A DNA stretch of 49,131 bases from Bryobacterales bacterium (GTDB lineage Bacteria; Acidobacteriota; Terriglobia; Bryobacterales; Bryobacteraceae). Position numbers and translations under genes: made by a program. Positions 22,316 through 30,706 of the stretch are shown piece by piece (position 1 is the stretch's first letter; each line of letters begins with the position of its first letter). Location: the NCBI GenBank assembly GCA_947467395.1, contig CANIIC010000008.1, positions 1 to 49,131 on the forward strand. The letters are read 5' to 3'. Under the pieces are notes generated by a model that saw only the letters and a list, made by a program, of their open reading frames with translations, did no database searches and was not told where the DNA came from.

Positions 22316-23317
22316 TTAGCGCAAAACGACGGTTCCGTTGCGCTTCGGCACTTCACCCGCCGGAATGCGAGTGACTTCCTTGCGTTCGGCGATGTTCAGC
22401 ACGGAAACGGAGTTGGAACCCGCATTGGCGATGTAGGCGGTCTTGCTGTCGGGCGTGAGCGTGATCCAATCAGGCGTGTTGCCGGTTTTGACAAAGCCCA
22501 GCAGCTTGAGATCGGGCAGCGAATAAAAGAACACGCCCTCGGCGATCGAGCTGTCCACGAGCAGCGTCTTGCCATCGGCGGTGACGCCCAGCCCGTGTGA
22601 AGGAGCTCCACTGTGCGCGACGCCGTTCTTCGGCTCATTCGGCAGCATCAGGCGCGTCACTTCCTTGTGGGCCTTGAAATCGATCACGGCCACGCCGTGC
22701 ACGTCAGAGAGCTGCATGAACAGACGAGCAGTGGAGCCGTCCGGAGCCTTCTCGAACGCCATGCAGCGCACGCCTTTGTCCATCTTCAGTTCCCAGGAGG
22801 GCTCCAGCGTCACAGCATCGAAGACTTGCACGATACTGCCTCCGGCCGATCCCGCCACCATGTACTTACCGTCGGGCGTGACGTAGACGTTGTGTACGGC
22901 GCCCTTGATCGGCACGCTCTTCACGTTCTTCATCGTGGCGGCGTCGATTACGTCCACGGCTCCGGGAGCCACGGCGATTCCCGCGAAGATACGCTTGCCG
23001 TCTTTCGACACCGCGATGTTGTTGGGATGCCCGCTCAGTTTGACCGAGCCGACGATCTTGCCGGTGCGCGTTTCAACGGCTTTGACGGTACTGTCGGCTT
23101 CGACGGTGAAGTAGGTCCGTTCGCCATCGGGCGAGAATGCGACGCCGTGCACCGCTTCCAGGTTCGGCATCTTGAGGATGACCTTGTTGGTAGCAGGATC
23201 AATCAGCAACGCCTCGTCGCCCGCGGCGTTGGTCTGAACCACGCGGACCGTGGCCGCCGTCATCGGAACGACGAACGAAGGGAGCACCAGGAGCGAAGCA
23301 AGCAGGCCGCGTTTCAT
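22316..23317 (-). CDS. Secreted YVTN-type beta-propeller protein
   Basis: The 333-residue protein has a signal peptide (MKRGLLASLLVLPSFVVPMT) and repeated propeller blades: GVAFSPDGERTYFTVEADST, VETRTGKIVGSVKLSGHPN, NVYVTPDGKYMVAGS, LTPDSKTAYIANAGSNSVSV and IAERKEVTRIPAGEVPKR. These YVTN-family blades form a seven-bladed propeller, often a scaffold or a ligand-binding domain in envelope proteins. There is no PEP-CTERM tail, although it lies among PEP-CTERM genes. It is divergent from the 91-residue gene that follows. Confidence 0.85.
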   Translation of the reverse strand: MKRGLLASLLVLPSFVVPMTAATVRVVQTNAAGDEALLIDPATNKVILKMPNLEAVHGVAFSPDGERTYFTVEADSTVKAVETRTGKIVGSVKLSGHPNNIAVSKDGKRIFAGIAVAPGAVDVIDAATMKNVKSVPIKGAVHNVYVTPDGKYMVAGSAGGSIVQVFDAVTLEPSWELKMDKGVRCMAFEKAPDGSTARLFMQLSDVHGVAVIDFKAHKEVTRLMLPNEPKNGVAHSGAPSHGLGVTADGKTLLVDSSIAEGVFFYSLPDLKLLGFVKTGNTPDWITLTPDSKTAYIANAGSNSVSVLNIAERKEVTRIPAGEVPKRNGTVVLR

Positions 23318-23360
23318 GCCGGGATTCTATCACAGCCCGTTCTCGCCGATAAGGGGTTTC

Positions 23361-23636
23361 GTGACCGGATTCGCACAACGCGCCCAAGAATTGTTGGAGG
23401 CCGCACTTAACGCACCCGTAGCCTCAGAGATGACCGTCCTGATCGGCATGGATGGCGCGATCCAGCTGTGTGCGGACTCGGACTGGCCGCTCGATTCGCT
23501 GGCTCGCGAGCGTGGCGCACGCGCGGCCTACCGGGTCAGCGCCAAGGCAAGGTCTGTGCGCGTAGAAGGACGCCAGGGCCTGCAAACCTGCATCCTCGAA
23601 TCCTTCCGTCCCAGCCACTTCCTGAGTGCCCGCTAA
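23361..23636 (+). CDS. Small hypothetical protein (91 aa)
   Basis: The GTG start, with an AAGGGG ribosome site about five bases upstream, gives 91 residues beginning MTGFAQRAQELLEAALNAPV. It continues TVLIGMDGAIQLCADSDWPL and DSLARERGARAAYRVSAKA. An ATG at 23316 in frame would overlap the divergent gene's start. The 'DWPLDSL...GA..AYRV' pattern is, from memory, shared by short hypothetical proteins of Bryobacterales; no function is known. It is cytoplasmic, with no signal peptide. Confidence 0.65.
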   Translation: MTGFAQRAQELLEAALNAPVASEMTVLIGMDGAIQLCADSDWPLDSLARERGARAAYRVSAKARSVRVEGRQGLQTCILESFRPSHFLSAR

Positions 23637-23644
23637 AACGAAAA

Positions 23645-23666
23645 AGCCCACCCCGAAGGGTGGGCT
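23645..23666 (-). terminator. UUCG-loop terminator of PEP-CTERM gene 3
   Basis: A perfect nine-base stem agcccaccc/gggtgggct closes a TTCG loop and is followed on the minus strand by ttttcgtttt. It follows the gene ending at 23685 and lies just past the convergent 91-residue gene. Confidence 0.92.
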
Positions 23667-23684
23667 CTGGAGGAGAAGAGAAAC

Positions 23685-24248
23685 TTACTGCTTGCGGCGG
23701 CGGGCTAACAGGCCCAAACCAGCCAAGCCAGCGCTCATCAGAAGAATCGAGCCAGGTTCCGGAACCGGCGTGGTGAAACCGGTGGCCGACAGAACCGCGC
23801 AGCCAGGGTCTCCGCAAGTATCGTTGATAAAAGGGAACGAGAAATTCAAACGACCAGGCGTGTCGAAGGATGCATCGTTGTCCAGGTAGTATGTACCTGT
23901 GGTTTCAAAGTTGCCCCCGCCCCCCCCCGTGCGGACAACACTGCCCGTGTTCGTGGTGTAGAACAGATGCGTACCCAGCTGAATCGTCGTGCCAGCACCG
24001 GCCGTGGTGAACGTACCAGGCAGCGTGGAAAGAGATCCAGGCGTAAAGCAGAGCGTTCCCGGATCCGTGGTGCAAGCGAAATTATTCGGACCAGCTTGCA
24101 ATACGATCGAGTTATCCCCGGTCAGGCCGATATTGGCAACCAGAGGAGTCGCGTCCGAGGTGACGTTGAAAAACAGCGTAATCGTACCTGCAGATGCACT
24201 CACTGCCACGCTCATTGCGGCCAAGGCCAACAACGCAATCTTTTTCAT
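23685..24248 (-). CDS. PEP-CTERM surface protein 3 with a homopolymeric G tract
   Basis: The 187-residue protein has a signal peptide (MKKIALLALAAMSVAVSASA) and a C-terminal VPEPGSILLMSAG...ARRRKQ sorting signal. The body contains TSDATPLVANIGLTGDNSIV, two Cys-containing turns (CTTDPGTLC) and a Gly run within VVRTGGGGGNFETTGTYYLD. The Gly run is encoded by nine G's, one C and five more G's on the coding strand, so it could shift frame by slippage. It has two GTACTGG sites upstream and its own UUCG terminator. Confidence 0.88.
   Translation of the reverse strand: MKKIALLALAAMSVAVSASAGTITLFFNVTSDATPLVANIGLTGDNSIVLQAGPNNFACTTDPGTLCFTPGSLSTLPGTFTTAGAGTTIQLGTHLFYTTNTGSVVRTGGGGGNFETTGTYYLDNDASFDTPGRLNFSFPFINDTCGDPGCAVLSATGFTTPVPEPGSILLMSAGLAGLGLLARRRKQ
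23914..23928 (-). repeat. Poly-G tract (G9 C G5) inside PEP-CTERM gene 3
   Basis: On the plus strand five C's, one G and nine C's are seen (23914-23928). On the coding strand this is a nine-G homopolymer at 23920-23928 followed by C and five G's. Tracts of this length are known slippage sites in contingency genes of other bacteria. Confidence 0.9.
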
Positions 24249-24318
24249 TAATCTAAAGACTCCTCCATTTGAGTCAATCCTAAGGTCTTCGCCTTATGAA
24301 CTCCATAGACATCTAGTT

Positions 24319-24344
24319 CCAGTACTCACACACAAGACCAGTAC
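24319..24344 (-). promoter_or_regulatory. Two GTACTGG sites upstream of PEP-CTERM gene 3
   Basis: Coding-strand GTACTGG occurs at 24319-24325 and again at 24338-24344, 71-77 and 90-96 bases before the ATG at 24248. The spacing of 19 bases is close to two helical turns. A further GTAC lies at 24352-24355. Confidence 0.5.
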
Positions 24345-24369
24345 CACAGTCGTACACCTAATACGTAAG

Positions 24370-24395
24370 AAGGGCCGAGCTTGCACTCGGCCCTT
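24370..24395 (-). terminator. Hairpin terminator of PEP-CTERM gene 4
   Basis: A perfect ten-base stem, aagggccgag/ctcggccctt, closes a six-base loop. The tail on the minus strand (cttacgtatt) is only moderately T-rich, and the loop is not UUCG, unlike the terminators of the other four PEP-CTERM genes. Confidence 0.75.
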
Positions 24396-24428
24396 GCAAA
24401 CTCCGGAGGATGCTTTCGAACCGAAGTC

Positions 24429-24959
24429 TTACTTGCTGGCGCGACGGCGGCGGGCGATCAAGCCCAGACCGACCAGGCCGCTGCCCAGGAGGGCCATCGA
24501 ACCCGGCTCAGGAACAGGATTGATCGTCAGCGAGAAGGTCGAGTTGGGTTCGTTCGTCTGCCAGCTGATCTGGCCCGAACCGCCAATCGGGTTGCCGCCG
24601 TTCAAGTTGGTCCAAACCGTGCCGGTGCCGCCGGTGAAGGTACCATTGAAGCTTCCGACGCTACCGATGATGGACGGGGCACCCGACAAGCGGAAGCTCA
24701 GCGTACCGGTCGAGTAGGTGATGTCAAAGCCGTCAAGGGCGCCATCGATTTGGCCCGCAGTGCCAGAGGTCACGAGCGAAGCTCCTGTGCACGTGGGCGT
24801 GCAATTAAAGGTGGAGAAGCTAGGACCGCCGCTGAACACGATCGTGCCGCCCGAGGACGAACCCGAAACTACAGCCGCGCCGCCCAAGCTCACGAGTGCA
24901 GCGGACGCGTTCATGGACGCAAACGCCGCTAGGGCCAAAGCCAATAATACTTTCTTCAT
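24429..24959 (-). CDS. PEP-CTERM surface protein 4
   Basis: The 176-residue protein has a signal peptide (MKKVLLALALAAFASMNASA) and a C-terminal sorting signal VPEPGSMALLGSG...ARRRRASK. The body is Gly/Ser/Thr-rich, with SFSTFNCTPTCTGASLVTSG giving a Cys pair, and SLGGAAVVSGSSSGGTIVFS. It has no enzyme motif. It is adjacent to, but unrelated in body to, PEP-CTERM protein 3. Confidence 0.9.
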   Translation of the reverse strand: MKKVLLALALAAFASMNASAALVSLGGAAVVSGSSSGGTIVFSGGPSFSTFNCTPTCTGASLVTSGTAGQIDGALDGFDITYSTGTLSFRLSGAPSIIGSVGSFNGTFTGGTGTVWTNLNGGNPIGGSGQISWQTNEPNSTFSLTINPVPEPGSMALLGSGLVGLGLIARRRRASK

Positions 24960-25372
24960 TATTTCTTATCCTCCGTAATGTTCTCCACCACCGAGCGCCA
25001 TCTATCGACACGCTCTTTGACGGTGAGATGAGATTACGGGAGCCCTGCAGAAGGGAAAATAGTAAGAACGGTTACTCAATCCCAGTACCCGACCTTTGTG
25101 AAATCTCTCCGCGGTTCGTGAGCTGGCGGCAACTGGAACTTTGGTCACATCGGACCATACATCGCAGGAATGGCGCACTTCCTCCTAGATAACAAGCAGT
25201 TGGGAAGGTAATCTCCGAGCCTGGGGCGCAAGCTGCGCGACTTCGGCCCAAATCGGTCCTGGAACAAACCGCAGGACTTCGCAGGAAAGTTCTAGACCAT
25301 TAGTTCGCACGTCGTCAGAACACACGTATCCGACCTCAGTGTTTTTTCTGAAAAACGTTTCGAAGGAGGGAC
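24960..25372. other. Upstream region of PEP-CTERM gene 4, no gene seen
   Basis: I see no credible gene in these 413 bases. On the coding strand of gene 4 GGGTACTGGGATTG lies about 123-129 bases before the start. Toward the other end an AT-only hairpin, gttttt-tctg-aaaaac (25341-25356), could be a weak terminator of the minus-strand methyltransferase gene that ends at 25373. Confidence 0.6.
25082..25088 (-). promoter_or_regulatory. GTACTGG site upstream of PEP-CTERM gene 4
   Basis: Coding-strand cgGGTACTGGGAtt, with the core 123-129 bases before the ATG at 24959, about 30 bases farther than the equivalent sites of genes 1 to 3. Confidence 0.45.
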
Positions 25373-26053
25373 TTAACGGGACTTCTGAGCGGTGATCAAG
25401 CGGCCGCCGAGGCCGAAAGGAAGATTTGAGGCTTGAGTGTGGGCATTGGGGATACCCGATTCTGACAAGGCTCGCAGGATGCTTTGCGCGTCCCCGACTT
25501 CGTTTAGGGCAAGCTTGCCACCGGGCTTGAGAACACGGACCATTTCTCGAACAGCGGATATGCGCAACGCATCGGTTTCGAGGCTGTTGAGCATCCGGCT
25601 GCAGATCACGGCATCGAAGTTGCCGTCAGGATACGAGAGTTTCTTCCAGTCGGCGGACTCGAAGCGAATCCGATCGCACAGGCCTTCGTTCTTGGCCAAT
25701 TCACGAGGAGCTTCGTTCTCCGCAGTCTCACCCAAGGCGATCACCTTGCCGGACTGAAGACGTCGCGCCACAGCCAAGGCCAGCTGTCCGCCAGCACTGC
25801 CCGCATCGAGGACGCGTTCGGAACCTTGCAGCTGCAGCGAATCCAGAACCTGATCTAGCACGCGCTGGCTCCCCGGACCGGCCAGCCACGAGATTCCGTA
25901 GCCCGCGCCGACAAAGCCGAGACCGATCAGAATAATGACGGCCGTGAGTTGCAACGCTGGACCGGGATACTCCTGGTGGTTGATGTAGTACAACACCAGA
26001 GCGAAGGCGATGGTCCAGGCCGCGCGGCCGTACATCTCACGAGCAGCAGCCAT
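25373..26053 (-). CDS. Membrane-anchored SAM-dependent methyltransferase
   Basis: The 226-residue protein begins with two hydrophobic helices (WTIAFALVLYYINH and LQLTAVIILIGLGFVGAGYG, about residues 13-55) and continues with a class I methyltransferase domain: ERVLDAGSAGGQLALAVARR (motif I), IRFESADWKKLSYPDGNFD, ICSRMLNSL and VREMVRVLKPGGKLALNEVG. The substrate is not clear; a membrane-near lipid, quinone or small molecule is plausible. Its ATG overlaps the topA stop by one base (TAATG), so it is probably translated by coupling from topA. Confidence 0.8.
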   Translation of the reverse strand: MAAAREMYGRAAWTIAFALVLYYINHQEYPGPALQLTAVIILIGLGFVGAGYGISWLAGPGSQRVLDQVLDSLQLQGSERVLDAGSAGGQLALAVARRLQSGKVIALGETAENEAPRELAKNEGLCDRIRFESADWKKLSYPDGNFDAVICSRMLNSLETDALRISAVREMVRVLKPGGKLALNEVGDAQSILRALSESGIPNAHTQASNLPFGLGGRLITAQKSR

Positions 26054-28488
26054 TACTGAACTTCCACGGGCTGGCCTTCCACCACCAGCGGCTTCTTGAA
26101 CTTACATTCGTTGTTCGGACACTGCGCCATCGGCCCAGCCTTGAGGAACTTCTCGATCAGGTAGCTGCCGCCGCATTCCGGACACGGCTCGGGGATCGGT
26201 TTGCCCCAGGCGACGAAGTCACATTCGGGGTAGCGATTGCAGCCGAAGAAAGTCTTGCCGCGCTTGCTGCGGCGTTCGACGACTTCCCCTTCGGTGCAGT
26301 TCGGGCACTTCACACCTACCGTCTTCTGCTTGACGAACTTGCAGGTGGGGTAGTTGCTGCAGGCCACAAACTCGCCGAAGCGGCCATACTTCTTTACCAA
26401 CTTCGACTGGCAGTTCGGGCAATCTTCATCCAGCGGAACATCCTGCGGCTTCTGCGCCGCGCCCAGCTGTTTGGTGGTCTTACATTCGGGGTAGCCGGAG
26501 CACGCCATGAACGTGCCGAAGCGACCCTTCTTGAGAACCATGGGACGACCGCAGTTGTCGCAGTATTCGGTGGCGTCCTGCTCGGTCATCCCTTCCCCGC
26601 CCTCACCCTCAGCCTGGGGCTGACGTGTGTTGGTGCATTCGGGATATCCCGTGCAAGCGATAAAGCTACCGTGCTTACCCCACTTGATGACCATCGGCTT
26701 ACCGCACTTCTCGCAGATGAAGTCGGTGGGCCGCTCCATACGCTTGATGTCGGTCATGTGGCGAGCGGCGTGTTCCAGGTCCTTTTGGAACCGTTCGTAG
26801 AACTCGCTCATGGCCACGCGCCAATCGATCTTGCCGTCTTCGATGTCGTCCAGCTCGGCTTCCATCCGAGCGGTATACGTCACATCGAAGAGATCGTTGA
26901 AGCTTTCGAGCAGCAGGTCGGTGACGACCATGCCCAGCTCGGTCGGTGTGAACTTCCCGCCGTCCTTCCGGACATACTCGCGTTCCTGAATCGTCGACAG
27001 AATCGACGCGTAGGTGGACGGACGCCCCACGCCGGAGGCTTCGAGTTCCTTCACCAGCGTCGCTTCGGTGAAGCGCGGCGGCGGTTCGGTGAAGTGCTGC
27101 TCGGGATCGATCGCCTTGAACTTCAGCACTTCGCCCTCGGTAACCGCGGGTAGCTTGTGCTTCAACTCTTCGTCGTCTTCGTCCTTCTGATCTTTGCCCT
27201 CTTCGTAGACCTTGAGGAAACCGTCGAACTTCGGCACGCTGCCGGTGGCGCGGAACAAGTAGGTCTTGCCATCCTTGCCAGGCGCATTCACGTCGATGGT
27301 GGTCTGATCGAACACAGCCGGCGTCATCTGGGACGCGATGAAGCGCATCCAGATCAGACGATACAGCTTCAACGCATCTTCGTCTAGGTACTTTTCGAGG
27401 CTCTCCGGCGAACGCAGCACGGACGTGGGACGAATGGCTTCGTGAGCGTCCTGCGCGTCCTTCTTGGACTTGTAGACGTTCGGCTTTTCCGGGCGGTAAT
27501 CGACACCGTAGCGATCGGCGACCATCGCGCGCACTTCATCCAATGCGTCGTTCGACACACGCGTCGAATCCGTACGCATATAAGTGATGAGACCGACGGG
27601 GCCTTCTTCTTTGCTCAGCTCGACGCCTTCATACAGCTTCTGCGCCAGCATCATGGTGCGCTTCACGCTGAAACGCAGCTTGCGAGCGGCTTCCTGCTGC
27701 AGGGTCGACGTGATGAACGGCGGCACCGGATTGCGGCGCTTTTCGCGATTGGCGACCGACTGGACCGTATAGGTGGTATCTGCCAGCGCGTCGACAATCG
27801 ACTGCGAGGCTTCGCCATTCGGGATCTCAAAGTTCTCGCCGTTAATCTTGGCGAGATGCGCCTTCAGGACCGGCGCCTTCTTGGCGTTCAGTTGAACGTC
27901 GATCGACCAGTATTCGCGGGTGATAAACGCGCGAATCTCTTTTTCGCGCTCCACGATCAGGCGCAGCGCGACGGTTTGTACACGTCCGGCGGACAGGCCG
28001 CGACGGACTTTGTCCCACAACAGCGGGGAGATTTTGTAACCCACCAGCCGGTCCAGCACGCGACGCGCCTGCTGGGCGTCCACCAGGTGCAAGTTTACGG
28101 TCAGCGGCTTCTCGAACGCCTTCTGGACGGCGTTCTTCGTGATTTCGTTGAACATCACCCGGAAGAACACGGGTCCGTCTTTCTTTTTGTCCTGCAGTTC
28201 TTCCTGCAAGTGGTAGCAGATGGCTTCGCCTTCGCGATCAGGGTCAGCCGCCAGATAGATGGCGGTGGCACCCTTGGCAGCGGATTTCAGCTCACCGATG
28301 AGCTTCTTCTTGCCTTCGATCACTTCATAGACCGGCTTGAACTCGTTGTCGACGTCCACCGACAGGTCCTTCTTAGGAAGGTCCTTGACGTGGCCCAGGG
28401 ATGCCTTGACGACAAAGTCCTTGCCGAGATACTTACCGATCGTTTTCGCCTTCGCCGGGGATTCGACGATGACGAGATTCTTTGCCAT
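26053..28488 (-). CDS. topA: DNA topoisomerase I with five C-terminal zinc ribbons
   Basis: Topoisomerase I relaxes negative supercoils by a tyrosine-linked single-strand break. The 811-residue protein shows the Toprim domain (VESPAKAKTIGKYLG, catalytic E9, and DPDREGE at 82-88), the decatenation/clamp regions, and the active-site Tyr303 in GLITYMRTDSTRVS. From about residue 600 five tandem zinc-ribbon units follow, starting CEKCGKPM, CDNCGRPM, CPNCQSKL, CPNCTEGE and CPECGGSY; the E. coli enzyme has three tetracysteine ribbons. The fifth has the ending QCPNNEC. It is followed by the coupled methyltransferase, and lies near dprA, a common arrangement in bacteria. Confidence 0.97.
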   Translation of the reverse strand: MAKNLVIVESPAKAKTIGKYLGKDFVVKASLGHVKDLPKKDLSVDVDNEFKPVYEVIEGKKKLIGELKSAAKGATAIYLAADPDREGEAICYHLQEELQDKKKDGPVFFRVMFNEITKNAVQKAFEKPLTVNLHLVDAQQARRVLDRLVGYKISPLLWDKVRRGLSAGRVQTVALRLIVEREKEIRAFITREYWSIDVQLNAKKAPVLKAHLAKINGENFEIPNGEASQSIVDALADTTYTVQSVANREKRRNPVPPFITSTLQQEAARKLRFSVKRTMMLAQKLYEGVELSKEEGPVGLITYMRTDSTRVSNDALDEVRAMVADRYGVDYRPEKPNVYKSKKDAQDAHEAIRPTSVLRSPESLEKYLDEDALKLYRLIWMRFIASQMTPAVFDQTTIDVNAPGKDGKTYLFRATGSVPKFDGFLKVYEEGKDQKDEDDEELKHKLPAVTEGEVLKFKAIDPEQHFTEPPPRFTEATLVKELEASGVGRPSTYASILSTIQEREYVRKDGGKFTPTELGMVVTDLLLESFNDLFDVTYTARMEAELDDIEDGKIDWRVAMSEFYERFQKDLEHAARHMTDIKRMERPTDFICEKCGKPMVIKWGKHGSFIACTGYPECTNTRQPQAEGEGGEGMTEQDATEYCDNCGRPMVLKKGRFGTFMACSGYPECKTTKQLGAAQKPQDVPLDEDCPNCQSKLVKKYGRFGEFVACSNYPTCKFVKQKTVGVKCPNCTEGEVVERRSKRGKTFFGCNRYPECDFVAWGKPIPEPCPECGGSYLIEKFLKAGPMAQCPNNECKFKKPLVVEGQPVEVQ

Positions 28489-28567
28489 AACTTGCTGCGC
28501 TACCTTCCTTCACTAAAGACAACCGAATCTTAGCATGCTGACGAGGCTCCGCCGCAAGGTGGGGATT

Positions 28568-29761
28568 CTAGCCGAGCCAAACCCGCAGGAAGCTCTTCCC
28601 AGGCAATTGCCGGACGAGCCCGCTCAATTCGAGCTCAAAAAGGGCGGCTATGATCTCTGATGCGGAGTGGGGTTGGAGGGATTCGACCAGATGATCAAGA
28701 GCGACTGGCGCATCTGTCTTGAGGGAAAACAGACATGCTCGCCCCACCTCGGTCATCTGGTCTACTACAGCCGATGCACCAGCCTCGGAATTCGTGACAG
28801 GATCGTTCGATTCTTCCAGGCTCAGCTGCTGGCGGCAACGATCGACCAGCCAGCGGCGATCGGCCGGTTGCAGCTCCGTGACCACGTCGTTCCAGTCCTG
28901 CACGAGCTTGGCTCCCTGCTTAATCAATAAGTTAGGACCCCAACTCATCTTCGACGTGACATTCCCGGGGACGGCGAAGACCTCGCGGCCGTGTTCCGCG
29001 GCCAGCCGGGCCGTAATTGCTGACCCAGAATATTGTCCGCCCTCTACAATAAGGACGCCGAGGCTGATCCCGCTGATGATCCGGTTCCGGATGGGGAAGT
29101 TCTGCGGATAGGGTGGTGTTCCCATCGGAAAGTCCGAAAGAATCAGCCCGGATTCCGCCAGCTGTGCGGCAAGCTTCTTATTTTCAGCCGGATAGAGCTC
29201 ATCCACCCCGCATCCGAACACCGCGATGGTGTTCCCACCCGCCTCCAGCACCGCTTTGTGCGCTGCGGTATCGATGCCTCGGGCCATCCCGCTTGCGATG
29301 GTCAGCCCCGCGTTCGAGAGATCCGTCGCCAGCCGGCCGGCGACCGTGGTTCCGTAAGTGGTCGGGTGGCGCGTGCCGACTACGGCGATAGCCAGCGTCT
29401 CCAGCAGTTCGACACGACCGCGGGCGAACAGGACGGGCGGCGGGTCGTAGATCTCTTTCAACTGAGCGGGGTAGTGCTTTGATCCGACGGGGACGATGAA
29501 CGCGCCCGACTCGGCCAGCCGCTGCTGTTGCGTGACGGCGTCTTCAAAGGCGCAGCCGCTCGAGATGTTCCGGGCGACCCCGACGGAGGCTCCGGCGGCT
29601 TCAATTTCAGACTTCGAGGCGCGGAATAGGGCCTGCGGGGTTCGGAAGGCTTCGACCAGTTGGATCGCGGTCTTGGCCCCCAGCCCCGGCGTCATCCGAA
29701 GGGCGAGCCAGTGGAGTTGTTCGTCGGCGGAAAGCGAGGAGGCGCTGGCGGCGGGCATCAC
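28568..29761 (-). CDS. dprA: DNA-processing protein DprA
   Basis: DprA protects incoming single-stranded DNA and loads RecA in natural transformation. The 397-residue protein has the Rossmann-like DprA domain with AVVGTRHPTTYGTTVA, IASGMARGIDTAAHKA and AVFGCGVDELYPAEN, then PIRNRIISGISLGVLIVEGG and VFAVPGN. An N-terminal helix-hairpin-helix-like region (LALRMTPGLGAKTAIQLVE) and a C-terminal winged-helix region (LDHLVESLQPHSASEIIAAL) complete the usual three-part layout. A start at 29758 is equally possible because the protein begins with two methionines. It lies upstream of topA on the same strand with 79 bases between them. Confidence 0.94.
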   Translation of the reverse strand: MMPAASASSLSADEQLHWLALRMTPGLGAKTAIQLVEAFRTPQALFRASKSEIEAAGASVGVARNISSGCAFEDAVTQQQRLAESGAFIVPVGSKHYPAQLKEIYDPPPVLFARGRVELLETLAIAVVGTRHPTTYGTTVAGRLATDLSNAGLTIASGMARGIDTAAHKAVLEAGGNTIAVFGCGVDELYPAENKKLAAQLAESGLILSDFPMGTPPYPQNFPIRNRIISGISLGVLIVEGGQYSGSAITARLAAEHGREVFAVPGNVTSKMSWGPNLLIKQGAKLVQDWNDVVTELQPADRRWLVDRCRQQLSLEESNDPVTNSEAGASAVVDQMTEVGRACLFSLKTDAPVALDHLVESLQPHSASEIIAALFELELSGLVRQLPGKSFLRVWLG

Positions 29762-29806
29762 TTCTACGTGGTGCGCCGCGCCAGCGCGAATTCTCAGCTG
29801 GAGTGA

Positions 29807-30622
29807 TTACTGGACCGTGACCGAGCCGGCCAGTTTCTGCAACTGCGGCAGGTCGGTGGATTTGGCCTGAGCCGTCAGCGGGTTGTTCTTCAGCGAGATG
29901 CTGCGGAACGGCACCAGCACCTTCGGCTTTTCCTGATCGGCCTTGAGACCGTCCACCAGCGGCTTGAGGTCGGCGACTTGGTTGTCGTCCAGGTACAGCG
30001 CCCCCCAGGACTGCAGATTCTTGATCGGGCTGAGGTCCTTGACGCGGTTCTTATTGAAGTCCATCATGACCAGCTTCTTCAGCCCAGTAACGGGGCTCAG
30101 GTCGACCACTTGGTTGCCTTCCAGTCGCAGCCATTCGAGCTTCTCCAGACCCGCCAGTGATCCGATATCGGCCACGCGATTGTTCGACAGGTCCAGATGT
30201 TGCAAGTAGGCCAGTCCAGCGATCGGCTTCAGATCCTGGATCTGATTCCCGCTGATGTTGATGAAGTTGAGCTTCTTCAGATTAGCGATGGGCGAGAGGT
30301 CCTGGATGGTACCGCCCTTGATCGTGATCGACTCCAGTTCGGTGAGGTTGGCAAGCGGCTTCAGGTCGGCAATCTCCGACTTCGCAATATAGAGGAAGCG
30401 CAGGCCCTTCAGTTTTTCGATGCCGGAGAGGTCCTTGATCACGTCATCGGACCGAACCAGCACGATGTGGGCGGCACGGTCTTCGGTGACCGGTCCAGCC
30501 GGGGATCCGGCCGGGACGCTCTGCTCCACGACCTTGGCTAAGTTGTTGTCTTTAAAGCTGACTGGAGTATCGGCAGCGAACGCGGCGATCGTCCCAAGAG
30601 CCAGCATGAGAGAGGATTTCAT
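29807..30622 (-). CDS. Secreted leucine-rich-repeat protein
   Basis: The GGAGG site five bases upstream selects the ATG at 30622, giving 271 residues with a signal peptide (MKSSLMLALGTIAAFA). At least six internalin-like leucine-rich repeats of about 22 residues follow, such as IEKLKGLRFLYIAKSEIADL, KPLANLTELESITIKGGTIQD, IAGLAYLQHLDLSNNRVADI and PVTGLKKLVMMDFNKNRVKD, each with the 'L..L..L.L..N.I.D' pattern. The C-terminal part is a cap without a sortase or PEP-CTERM signal. LRR proteins bind other proteins; the partner is unknown. Confidence 0.88.
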   Translation of the reverse strand: MKSSLMLALGTIAAFAADTPVSFKDNNLAKVVEQSVPAGSPAGPVTEDRAAHIVLVRSDDVIKDLSGIEKLKGLRFLYIAKSEIADLKPLANLTELESITIKGGTIQDLSPIANLKKLNFINISGNQIQDLKPIAGLAYLQHLDLSNNRVADIGSLAGLEKLEWLRLEGNQVVDLSPVTGLKKLVMMDFNKNRVKDLSPIKNLQSWGALYLDDNQVADLKPLVDGLKADQEKPKVLVPFRSISLKNNPLTAQAKSTDLPQLQKLAGSVTVQ

Positions 30623-30706
30623 GGTTGCCTCCAAGAAGGAAAGTGGTGTTGTTTGCTACTCGTTGGACGTCCGACCACGGGATTCGTTAGGCGGGGGCGA
30701 CCACCC

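Noticed and set aside
22310-22318. T-run beside the beta-propeller stop as a terminator
   Set aside because: The T-run lies on the wrong side of the nearby gcgcaa/ttgcgc hairpin for the gene on the minus strand, so it does not fit a Rho-independent terminator.
20903-25372. Sigma-54 (-24/-12) promoters upstream of the PEP-CTERM genes
   Set aside because: PEP-CTERM regulons in some bacteria use such promoters, but I found no TGGCAC-N5-TTGC-type sequence in these gaps.
27442-28533. Long plus-strand frame opposite topA
   Set aside because: Antisense to the highly conserved topoisomerase core; no recognisable features.
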